From contig JAZHRO010000003.1 of assembly GCA_037157565.1 (NCBI GenBank), positions 40,561,001 through 40,625,000 of the forward strand: a stretch of 64,000 bases of DNA, written 5' to 3'. The translations under genes were made by a program, and so were the position numbers. Under the pieces are notes generated by a model, which did not search any database, was not told the origin of the DNA, and saw only the letters and a list, made by a program, of their open reading frames with translations. Source of the DNA: Thalassia testudinum. Taxonomy: Eukaryota; Streptophyta; Magnoliopsida; Alismatales; Hydrocharitaceae. Below, piece after piece: positions 43,561 to 53,872 of this stretch (the stretch's first letter is position 1; every line of letters starts with the position of its first letter).

Positions 43561-45560
43561 AATCAGGCATCTTTGGTCAATTTAGATAAGAGATGCTAAT
43601 TCCCATTTTCACAATGAGTCATTAATCTCCCCCTTCACTTCATGATTGTCATCAATCAATTCCCTCTCAATTTTAATCATCAAATTACACCCTCCATTAG
43701 AGTAGTGAGGAGATCTAAAGCTTCGTTCTCAGATCCCCTCACATGCTAATTCCACTTGACGATCTTCTCACATACTTCATTGAATCACAAGGACCATTCC
43801 TATGGTTTGAATTGAGCTGATTTGATCGATTGAGTTGGAGTCACTTTCCAACATTGATTGTGTGATTTATGGAGCAGTTTGATTTCAAGCGATTTTAATT
43901 GATCAAATTGAGCTTATATTTATCTACTTGGATTTAATGCAATTGATATTAGGTACTTTGGTACAATTTTCATCGTCACTCCTAATTGGATCTGTTGATA
44001 TTTTTCCTATTACTTGTCCAAATAGCGAGGACCTATGAAAATCCATGAACGGAATTGAGGTCCTCGCAATGACCGGAATGCTTTCAAAAGAACGCAATAG
44101 ACCCCTGAGCACTAATTAATGGTGTGTAGGGATCTAAAGTTATCACATCACTTGTACAATCTCAAAGCAAAAGCCCATCTGGACGATATGTTGATTTAAA
44201 TCCAAATCATTTAATCTGCTATTCAGAGGTTGTCTCATGTTTGATAAGTTTTTATGATGATTTGTAAGTGATTTCCCATTGATTTAAATACCTAATATGA
44301 TTCCTTCTCTTCACACTATCGATGGCGAAGGAGCGGGATCAATTAGGGTTTCTAGGATTGTTGTAGCTTTGATCAGATATGTAGAGAGTTCCAAAACATC
44401 TAATGGATAATTGCAACACCTAAAATTAGGATTTAATCACCTTGAACTTGATTTGGGAATTTTGGTATCAAAGTTTAGGTTCCCGTCTGATATGGAGGTC
44501 TGATGCCTCGATTAAGTCTTAGATGCTTGGAACAAAATTCTAAAAGGATTTCCTATGATTATGCAACCTATATGAATGATTTTATTGTGTTTGAGCCTTT
44601 AAAGAAATTCTAAGATGGTTTTGATTAGGGCAGCAGTAATGCTCTAAACAAAGTTTGAATGGAATGGATTGTAGGTTTCAAATGGTTTTTGAGTCATAAT
44701 ATACGTGTGATCGATTTTCTGGGATCAATCTTTCATAGATTAGCATCTCAACATTTGAGCAAACTCTAGATTGCATGGATTAGACCTAAGTTGGTCTAGG
44801 TTTCTTTGTGGACAATAGCAGCAACCTCACTGACTCCCATACCTGATGAATGTTGGATCCAAGTCTTAATGAAGTTCCTGACCCTATTTGAGTTTAACAG
44901 ATTTTTATCAAGTGATCTAATGTTAGTACAAGCCTTCATGTAATGTTTAGTCTTTATTTGGCTTTAAAACAAGTTGTAATATATGTTAAATTCCTATTTG
45001 AATTATCTATTAGCAACTTTAAATGCTGGAAACTATATGAACAATGTTCTAGACTTCTTTTTAATGTTAAATCATATCTTTTGAGTTTGATTCTAATTTC
45101 AATTGATGTCTGGAAGTTTATCTTGTTTAATTCTTGAATTCTAACACTTTTGATGAGTTTTTAGAGAATATATGAATTTTCTAAAATTTATTTGGGTTAA
45201 ATTTTGTTTTATTACCACAAATATGGTGAAATGTTATAAAAATAATGTAAATAAATAAAAGAAATGTGTAGTGAGTAAAAGTTGACTTTTTTGAACATGT
45301 GTGTGTAGTTATCTTGTAGAATAAGCTAGTAGAAGTTTAGGATTTTCTTCAGGTAGAAATAAAAGACTTAAAACAAAATGCCATAAGGAAGCTTTCCATT
45401 CCTTTTCCTAGCTTATATTCTCTTTGCTTTCTTGGTTAAAACTCAAAATCAAGAAAAAAATGAAAAATTTTCAAAAATCCTAAGAAAAACTTTATGTACA
45501 TATTGTATATAGTGTAGATAACCTTAAGTTTTTTCTTTAAGGAAAAGAAAGGAGTACTAA
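43561..45560. other. Unassigned AT-rich sequence
   Basis: These two kilobases have no convincing reading frame, no LTR boundary, no tRNA-like primer site and no repeat that I can link to the other elements in the window. The start may still be U5 of F. Whether the rest is older transposon debris or host intergenic DNA cannot be told from the sequence alone. Confidence 0.4.
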
Positions 45561-46628
45561 CGTTCATAGTAGCAGTCCACTAATTTATTGATCATGCAAA
45601 TTACATGTTAATAGACCAATGTCTTGATAAAGTGGGGGCCCCATTACAAATAACCTCTACCCATCCGCACCCTTTATTAAATAAATCATCGTTTCTGGCA
45701 TACTAAATACTCCACAATAACACTACAATATTAGTTCTTGGTTCTGTAAGTCTGAGTAGAATCTTCCAAAGGCCATCCTACATTGGCAAAGGGAACGAGC
45801 AGCACCTTTGCCAAGCTTCTGCTATAACCAAACACATGCTAAAAAGGTCTTTAAAATCATCATCTGCATACTTGCACAAAGGGTAAGGAAAGAAGTATCC
45901 CCCATTACACGAGTCCTCATGGATCCATAAACCAAAGCATCTCTCCTACCAAGCCATAAAAAAATTTGGATCTTGAGGGGGACTTTTATGTTCCATAAGG
46001 ACACACATATAGATGCATTAATATCTTCATTTAGTGTGGGCAAGAGCCTCTCATAGGCCTTTTTTGGCTTGTATAAATCACCCTTCCATTTGAACCCATC
46101 AATCCCATTTGTAGGCCGAAATGCCTAAACTGTTTCCTCCAACCTGTCAAACTCCCCCTACATGAGATTGTAATAGGGCATATGGGGTCTTGGAGTTTTC
46201 CATTTATCTACACGAGGGTACCAATATTCAACCACTTTGGCCTATTTGTATTGTGATGCATCATATGGCCATGGAAATAGTTTTTCAAAGGAGCCAAGAC
46301 CAGAACAATTATCAGTCCAGAAGTTGAAGTGAGGTTCATTCCCTAGGTGCAGTATAAAGTGGTCCCATCGTTCCTCAACTGCCTTGGAAATTGACATCTA
46401 GAAAGGAGAGGCTTTTGTTGACAGAGAGCCATTTGACCCATATGAGTCTCTGATAAGATCTTGCGACAACCCCTTCTCCCCCTGAGGATTGATTATAACA
46501 CCCCACTTGAGAAGTAAGAAGTCACCAAACTCTCGAAGGGATCTGATGCCCAAGCTGCCCTTCCTCTTAGGTAGACTAAGTTGAGACCATTTGATAGGAC
46601 ATAGAAACCATCCTTCATAATTGGGTCT
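45561..46628 (-). pseudogene. LINE ORF2 3' fragment G (RT C-terminus and zf-RVT), minus strand
   Basis: This is the 3' part of a second plant LINE, read on the minus strand. The segment 46398-46646 gives PIKWSQLSLPKRKG and GIRSLREFGDFLLLKWG, which match the same region of the other LINE (PVKWQHL..., GIRSLKEFNDALLLKMA at about 40205-40300). The segment 45822-46043 gives WNIKVPLKIQIFLWLGRRD, the start of the zf-RVT domain. Element C cuts it at 46629, so the rest of this LINE should lie beyond the far end of C. The 3' limit near 45561 is an estimate. Stops and frame shifts show it is not functional. Confidence 0.8.
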
Positions 46629-48773
46629 TGATTGCGCAGCAATCATAGGTCTTAATTGACATAAATTAGGCTAGGACTTAGCATAAGTTAGGGTAATTTA
46701 TGCATGCATAAGCATTATCTGCATCTTTACTGCTTTACTTTAGCTATGCATAAAATAATGTTATAATGTGCTGATTAAGTGCATTATGTCGATTGCAGGT
46801 AATAAGCTGATCAGTAGCTAGATCTGGAGCTGGATCTGAAGCTAGAGCAGAAATAACGGGTGTTGCAGTAGAGTTGAAGTAGAAGACTTAGATTAGATGT
46901 AGGAATAATGATGTAAGGGAGTTAAGGTTTGCTATTCTATTAAGAGGAATAAAGCATTAAAATGTGAAGAGCTTAGGTCCATCTTAGCCCTAGGATAGCC
47001 TAGAGACTTCCCCAAGCCTTAGCCACTCTTAGATTAGGTCACCGCACCCTAGGAAACCTTAAAACCCTAATTCCATCCTTTATTTAGATGTCCAGATGAA
47101 TTATAGGACATCCAGAACCCTTAGCCAACTCCCACACACCTTAAACCCACTTGTGCAGTGTTATTGGATGTCCAGACACTTAGCCAGATGTCCAATTTCT
47201 GTAGAATGCCCAAGATAGAACCTTGAATCCTTCCTGACTCTGATTGGATGTCTAGACAACAAGTTTGGACTTCTAATTTTTGAGTATAAGACGTCTGACA
47301 CTATTATTAGACGTCTGATACTGCTCTCCAATTCCTGTTTTGAGATTCAAGCCTTGATCTTAGATCTCTAGGTCCCTAAACCCAATTCCAACCCCATAGG
47401 AACCTAAATTAAGGTGCCCTAACCCCAGTACATCACCTCTAGACCTCCCTAAGCACCTAATTAGGTCCTCACTAAACCTAATTTACTTTGATCTTTGTCA
47501 ATTCCATCAGCCTATTCAATTGGACTAATTGAGTCCAATTGACCTAGACCTAAATTAATTGAGTTGTTTTACACTCAATTAAGTTTCCACACACCCAATT
47601 AAACCTGTATTACATTTAGTTGCACTTTACGTTAGTGAATTAGGGTTTATAACCCTAATTTGAGACATGCCTTGACCTAAACCCACTAGAACCTAACCTA
47701 ATCAACCTAGCCACCTAAGTTTTGACCCACACACCCACACACACCATCCACATGAAAATACCTAGCCTAGAGTTCTCTAGAAGTCTCTACCATGTGTGGT
47801 TGCCTTGGTTGCTAAAATTAGCAACCAAGAGCCACTTAATTTTTAGATCCACATTTGGTGGATCTAAAAACCACCATCCATCCTCTCTCTCTCACTCTCC
47901 CATGAGCTCCCACCATTGGCCTCTCTAGATAATTCCATAATTCTCTAGAAAGCTTCCCTTAGGCCTATAAAAAGACCTAACGGGTGGCCATTTGCACCCG
48001 TCAACTTTTTGGCCATACTTGCTTCGCTCCATCCACCTCCACTTAGGCTAGCCACCACCATCTCCATGAGCTGAGCACCACCATGAAGGACACCATGCCA
48101 GGATGCTGGATCACTCCTCCAACCTCTCTCCAATGGCCGACCTAAGCTCCATTGGCCACCCCTCTTTCTCCTCTCCACCACTCCAAGGTCATCGGAGCCC
48201 ACCTCCAAATTCCCCAACTTCTGATTGATTAGTAGCTAACTCTTTACATTAACTGCTTTTATTTACTGGTTAGTAGTGTTGCCCTTATTCTCCCCCAATG
48301 ATGGATGCAAAATCCTCCCGTAGATTCATGTATGCGATCGTTTTCTGATAGCTAGCTTTACATTTTTAAGCATTCATGTAGAAGCTTTCCTCTATAGGTT
48401 CATGTTGCAAATACTCTCCAAATGAATGAATGAAAAATATATTTTCTATATATATATGTCTATGTGTTGAGAATCACCATGAGCACATTGCAATATCTTT
48501 TGTGTGATTAATGTTGCCTGTTTTCAATTCCTGATATACTTGCAACTAGGCATGTCATACTTCAATACGTAATAATCAAAAATTGGCGTGTGATTTTAAA
48601 CCGAGTACGGTGGTAAAAGATCGAATTCAAAAGTAAAACAAACACCTCCCAGTGACGAACGACTGGGACTCAAAGTCTCATTATCTTTTATTAAATATCT
48701 TTGTTTGATCGTATTGAGCACTATACTACGACGCTGTTTTCGTATCAAAAATGCGCTCTACGCATCACCAACA
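46629..48773 (+). repeat. 5' LTR of element C
   Basis: This runs from TGATTGCGCAGCAATCA to ATCACCAACA, 2145 bp. The hairpin array is at 47769-47980 and includes a perfect 12-bp-arm HP2 CTTGGTTGCTAA / TTAGCAACCAAG (47804-47829), a perfect 13-bp-arm HP3 (47840-47870) and TTAGGCC-TATAAAAA-GACCTAA (47959-47980, one mismatch). Confidence 0.92.
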
Positions 48774-48775
48774 AA

Positions 48776-48793
48776 TGGCACCGTTGCTAGGGA
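48776..48793 (+). other. Primer-binding site of element C (tRNA-Asp type)
   Basis: TGGCACCGTTGCTAGGGA lies 2 bp after the LTR. It is close to the tRNA-Asp complement, with three differences that look like C-to-T or G-to-A decay. Confidence 0.78.
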
Positions 48794-50341
48794 GGCAATG
48801 TCATTTTCTTTGATTTTGATGTTTTAAACTATCACTGACAAATCTCTCTCTACTTTGTTTTTAATGTGCAAGACAACATGGAAGAGAAATGGGATCTGCG
48901 CACACAATGAGCGCAGCAAAGAAAAAATCAAGTGCACATCATCTCCACTTTAGATTAGGTTTCCTTTTTGAACCCTAAGAGTAGATTTACTTTCTGCAAG
49001 TTCTTTTGAGAAAAAAAATCTTTATTCAATTTCTTGAAAAAGGAACAAAATCAAAAAATTTTTTGAAAAAAGATCTAGATTACATTTCTTTTTGAATCCT
49101 AGGTTAGTTTGACAGAAAAAGTAAAAAAATTAAAAAATATATTCTTTGAATCCATTGAAAAATTCTTTTTGAAAAAGAAAGAAATTTGCAAAAGTTTTCG
49201 GAAAAAGATAAACATTTCTGGTGGAAAGCTTGGATTTCAAACCCAAAACCCTCTTTAAAGGCTTTTCCACCATCTTTTGATTTTCGGCTAGATTTCAAGT
49301 ATAATTTAAAAATTCGATTGCCGAAAAATTAGTAAGCAAACAATTCTTAAAATTTGGCCAAACTTTCACTTTCAAACCATCTTTCAAACTCCACCACTCT
49401 TTTCAAAAAATTTCAAGTATAAAATTTTTAAAAATTCGCAAAGTGCACGAGGGTCAAACTAACTGAGATTCGAGATTTTTCAAATTTCAAAAAGTAATTT
49501 CGAGCAATCCATGAATCTATTTTGACTAAAAATGGTGGGGTTTAAAATTTGATCTCATTGGATTTATTTTCCATATTTCTTCAGAATTTTTGAAGGTCAT
49601 TTGATACTATTTCAAAGCGAAAAACCAACCAGGGGTCAAAATTCCAAATCTGATCCCCTGACACTCAAAAATCCCTAAAAATTCGGTTGAAATAGTAAAA
49701 ATTCCAAAAAAAAATTCTCTGGAAAGCTTATTGAAAAAGGAATCTACTCAAAAAATTTCAAGTTGATTGGATTCCAATTGTTGTTAGAGAATGAACCTTA
49801 CTTTTGTGGTCTGCTGAAACGGAACAAACCCTAGAAGTGCATGAACCTTAGGGTTAAATCCTTAGGGTTACAATTTGGAGACCACACTTAGGTTAAACTA
49901 GACTTAATCAAGTCTAGTACTTAGCCGGTGAGCTTGGTCACCTTGTGGGCCACTCACCAAGAGAAAACCCCACTGAAGAAAATGGGCTAAAACAAATTTT
50001 AAAACATGAAATAAAACCCAAATTCGTTGTGCTAATGGTGGTTTCAACCTCTTGGCTGGGTTAGTGAAGAGGTGGGAATCGCTTTTAGTCGGCTGTATGA
50101 TGAATTTCATCAGAATTAAAACCTAAAACGAAAAATTTGGTCATCCGATTCATAAGGACCACTTGATTGATAGGGCCTTAGCCTTGTCTTGCTTGGCTAC
50201 ACCAACCCAGGGGTTGGGTGGTGTATGCGAGGAAAGGGGTCACTTAGACCTCGCTTGGTTGGACCTTGGGAGCCACTCCCAAGGAGGCGAGTCAACTCGC
50301 CAGGACCATCTTCTCCCCCCACTTTTACTCCTAGAGCCATC
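48794..50341 (+). other. 5' leader of element C
   Basis: This is about 1.55 kb of noncoding leader, AT-rich at 48960-49220. It is closely related to the leaders of A and D over its last 480 bases. It has no ATG-initiated frame that is likely to be real. Confidence 0.7.
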
Positions 50342-50869
50342 ATGGCTAATCCTGGACCTGGACCTAGACTAGGTCAGGATATCGAGAATCTAGACCCGAT
50401 GGCTCGTCTAGAAGCCCAGGTAGTCGAATCAGAGGAGCAGCATCGGTAGAGCAAGGATTGCATCTTAACAGCGCTTGATAGGATGCAGCACCTGCCATGA
50501 GGAGAACAACTGTGGGATTTCTACGACCCTGCCTCACAAATCATCGCACCACTAGTCAGGATTCCGGCAGGCGGAGATGCGTTTGAGCTCAAGCCCAATG
50601 TGATTGGGTTGATCACACTCACTTCTATGGGAACTCAAGCGAAGATCTGTTCCAGCACCTTGAGGACCTGAGTCGATTGGCTGAAATGATTTGACCCAGG
50701 AATATCGATCTTGGGATTGTTCTAATGAAGCTTTTCCCATTCTCTCTATGGGACAAAGCTTCATACTGGTTCAAGACCATTGGGAAGCCAATTGGAACCT
50801 GGCCGAAATTACGATGTGCATTCCTACAAAATTTCTTCCCAATCGGTCAAACAAATGCAGTGTAACGGG
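50342..50869 (+). pseudogene. gag pseudogene of element C, 5' part
   Basis: The start ATG at 50342 gives MANPGPGPRLGQDIENLDPM, the same Gag N-terminus as in A. A TAG at 50447-50449, a 1-base deletion near 50613 and a TGA at 50692-50694 break it. It is cut at 50869 by element B; the last five bases, ACGGG, are the left copy of the B target duplication. Gag resumes at 58716. Confidence 0.88.
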
Positions 50870-51102
50870 TGATTAGCCCATAGTCGTGGGCTATTTAAGT
50901 ATTTAAGTGCCTATACATTAGATTAATTCTAACATTTATTTAGTATAAATTAGGATGTAAATAGATCAATTCATAGTTTTAATCTAATTACATAATCCAT
51001 ACATTGCATTCATATCTTAAGTGCATTTAGAATTAGCTTAGAATAGCATTCATCTAATTAGATAACCAATTAGGTATATTGTTTTTATTAACATAGAAGT
51101 TG

Positions 51103-51125
51103 AGGGTCTATACAAAAATAACCCT
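51103..51125 (+). promoter_or_regulatory. TATA box of element B inside a short stem
   Basis: TATACAAAAATA (51109-51120) is flanked by AGGGT (51103-51107) and ACCCT (51121-51125), so the TATA sequence forms the loop of a 5-bp stem. The 3' LTR keeps the same stem at 57216-57238, with loop CTATACATAAATA. The arrangement resembles that of the unrelated A/C/D LTRs. Confidence 0.6.
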
Positions 51126-51532
51126 AATATTTTAATAATATTTTCTTTATTTGTCTTCTTTCAAAACGGCTGGCTGCCGCTCCAACGCCCGGCTGCTGCA
51201 GTGATGAAGCCATTCAAGGGGGAGCGGATGTGGTGGATCTGGTCGGCGGCTGATTTCAAAATTGTTCAAGACACTACAAAAGGAGCACGGAGGCAACCGA
51301 GCTCAGTAGGCCTCCGCCACCGACCCACCACTATGCAGAGAGAACCTCTCTCTTCCACTCCATACCGCCGGCCTCTACCGTGTCTGCGAGTCTCCACCAC
51401 CGTGGGCGTGTGGTGTGACAGGCCACACCGCCATCCGGAGCTCGCCTGCATTACCGTGAGCACCTTAGCGCGCAACTCCCTCGCCGTCGTCGCAGACCAC
51501 CACCACCGAGCTACTGATCAGCCACCCTCTCA

Positions 51533-51576
51533 GTAACTTAAGACGTCTGGGAAATTTCCCAGACGTCTGAAGTTAC
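51533..51576. repeat. Long palindrome in the LTR of element B
   Basis: Positions 51541-51568 form a perfect 28-bp palindrome (half-site AGACGTCTGGGAAA). It is extended by GTAACTTA / GAAGTTAC to a 44-bp inverted repeat with one mismatch. It carries two GACGTC cores. The 3' LTR copy of the perfect part is at 57654-57681. Confidence 0.92.
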
Positions 51577-52599
51577 CCGCTCACTTCACCGCACATGCCT
51601 GAAGTCGCCTGCAGACCCCTTCCCGCACCTGCAGAACCTTCAGCGCACCCACGTCCGCCAACCTTCGGCACAAACGCGCCTCAACTCTCCAACAGCCACG
51701 CCTCCGCTCAACAGCCTGCAGAACCTTCAGCGCACCCACGCCTGCGCCCTCCACCGCTCACTGGCTGCAGACCTACCCACGCCTGCAGATCAGCACAACC
51801 GAGCACGCCTCCTCCCACGCCTGCCGCTTGCAAGCGCCATTCACTCGCGACTGCAGAGTCCTTCACCCATGCGCCTGCACCCTCCAACAGCGCCTGCAGT
51901 CCACGCCGTTCACCACTGCGCCTGCAGAACCGCCAGCAACCGACCTCTGCAGACCCTCTGCCCACGCCAGCTTCCACCGCACACGCCAACCGCCTGCAGA
52001 CCACCGCGCAAGCGCCCTCCTGCAGACCACCGCCCGCGCACAACCGCGCGCCCTCCGCAGACCCGCCGCGCTCCAACGCAAGCTGCCGGCTGCAGCACCT
52101 CCGCCGGAGCTCGTCCGGCCACCTCCGACCACCGCGCAACTCGCCGCCACTACCGATTCGAAGCCCTTGATCTAAGGGACATCCTCCGAGCTTCCCACGC
52201 CCGGCCATCGGCTCCTCGTCGCGCAAGACAATGGGGAAAAATTCCCCTGTTTTGCTACAGTAAAACGTTAATTAAAATTTACATTTTCTGCCATTGCCAC
52301 ATTTTAATCATATTCTATTCACTCTGCATTGCGGAAAATATCCTGTAGTTTCTCATAATTGCCATTTCAGCATTGTTTCTTGCTTAAACCTTAATCTAAA
52401 GGCAATCTTGGCTTGGTTCTTGTCCAAATTGACTCCGAACAAACATTTTTAAGTGGCACGAATTTTAATACGTTATTGCCTCCCTGTGGATACGACCCGC
52501 TCCTCTGCGAGTGGTTATTTCTTATTAAAAATTGATTAGTCGATTTTTCCACCACATTAAACTACAAACGACTTAAAAGCGAAAGATCGGCCGGTCAAA

Positions 52600-52615
52600 T
52601 GGCGCCGTTGCCAGG
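52600..52615 (+). other. Primer-binding site of element B (tRNA-Asp type)
   Basis: TGGCGCCGTTGCCAGG lies 2 bp after the LTR and matches the tRNA-Asp complement at 15 of 16 positions. It is the best-preserved primer site in the window. Confidence 0.85.
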
Positions 52616-53872
52616 TAGGCAACAGACACAATAATTTCGCCTAATTTTATTTTGATTAATTGTCAATTGCACAGAGATTTGACCATCTATTATTTTCTTT
52701 TCTGTGCGAGAAATTTTGTGCAAGAATCAGCCACTGTGAGAGAAGACCCTTGACGTCGCCAGACGAGAAGTGGACAAGCAATTTTGAAAGGAGGAGAAGG
52801 ACGAGGACGCGACGGACACCATTTTATTTAATCGCTAATTTAATTAGAATAGAATTAAGACTGAAGACTTAATTTTTCATTACAGTTAGTTTGAAACCCT
52901 TGTTCTGGGGCATATTTTGAGGGTTTGTTCCCTGATTTTGTTTTGGACCCGTGTTGGGTAATTTTTGGGAGCCTGTTCCCTTTTCTTTAGATTTAGGTTT
53001 ATTTTTTTTATTATTATTTCTTTTATTTGCTTGTGCATAAGTAGTTCTAAAAAAAACAGAAAAAGAAAAAAAATGAGCTGCCTGCTAGAAGCTGCCTGCC
53101 CTAGGACGAACCATTTAGGTCTGTATGAGCAGCCTCTAGATTTGCTTTTCTGCATTGCGTGCATTTTTGCATCGAAGATCGCTGGAGGCAAGGTACGCAT
53201 TCTCTTACTTTGCATCCTATTTTTGATCACGCATTGCATTTGGGATTTAATGCGAAGACCACCTAATCTGTACTGAATAAATCTAACAAGTGGTCACATT
53301 TTTTTTTTTTTTAGAAAAAGGACTAATTAAAGGAAGGACATTTTAAAAACCAAGGATTTTATTTTCAAACTTGGCGTGCGATTCAAAGTTCAAAATCTTT
53401 GACGGTGTATGCACACTTATTTCACTTGCACCACGGCACGTTTCTAGACGCTCCTTAGGTTTGGAAATACTAGGACAAGAGCCCTCCTTTCGTTGTATTT
53501 TGAAGTGTTCGGAACTTGAGATCAAAGGTTTTGTAAATCCAAAGAGGGGGATACCCTGTCACGGATTTTTGGGGGTAGTTGAGGAGCACCGCGAAAGCAC
53601 AGCTTCAAAGGAAGGCTTAGGCCTACTTGCATCCCTCGATCTTCCGTCTTTGGATTTACTTGACCATTTGAGATTTAGGGAAGAACACCTAAGCTCCAAC
53701 TAGGTCTTTTTAGGCGAGCCGTAGGTCGACAATAGGCGCATAAATTGATTGAACAAATTGTATTGTCACCTGCAATCTGACTTAAAATCAAAAGCCTAAA
53801 TTGGGAAAGACCTAAAAGGTCCTTTTTGAATTGTGTCTTGTTTGGGGAATTTTGATTGAAGTGTGAGTTAGA
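52616..53872 (+). other. 5' leader of element B
   Basis: This is a 1.26-kb leader without a recognised gene. It has T- and A-rich runs (about 53000-53075) and a frame at 53371-53703 that I cannot match to anything. It would be expected to hold the RNA packaging signal. Confidence 0.6.

Larger units (their letters stand above)
50870..52597 (+). repeat. 5' LTR of element B
   Basis: It starts TGATTAGCCCATAG and ends GGCCGGTCA. It is AT-rich to about 51160, then GC-rich (about 51160-52230), then AT-rich again. A 7-bp hairpin TAGCCCA / TGGGCTA lies at 50874-50893. CTGCAG occurs many times, and a 26-bp direct repeat is present at 51628-51653 and 51715-51740. Overlapping long frames in the GC-rich part are compositional. 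Confidence 0.95.

Noticed and set aside
51595..52348. Several long overlapping frames on both strands in the GC-rich part of the B LTR, repeated at 57821-58384
   Set aside because: They overlap on both strands, are Pro/Ala/Arg/Gly-rich, have no domain and are a product of base composition within an LTR.
53371..53703. A 110-codon frame in the B leader considered as a second gene
   Set aside because: It has no recognisable domain, has no equivalent in the leaders of the other elements, and such a frame is not unlikely by chance.
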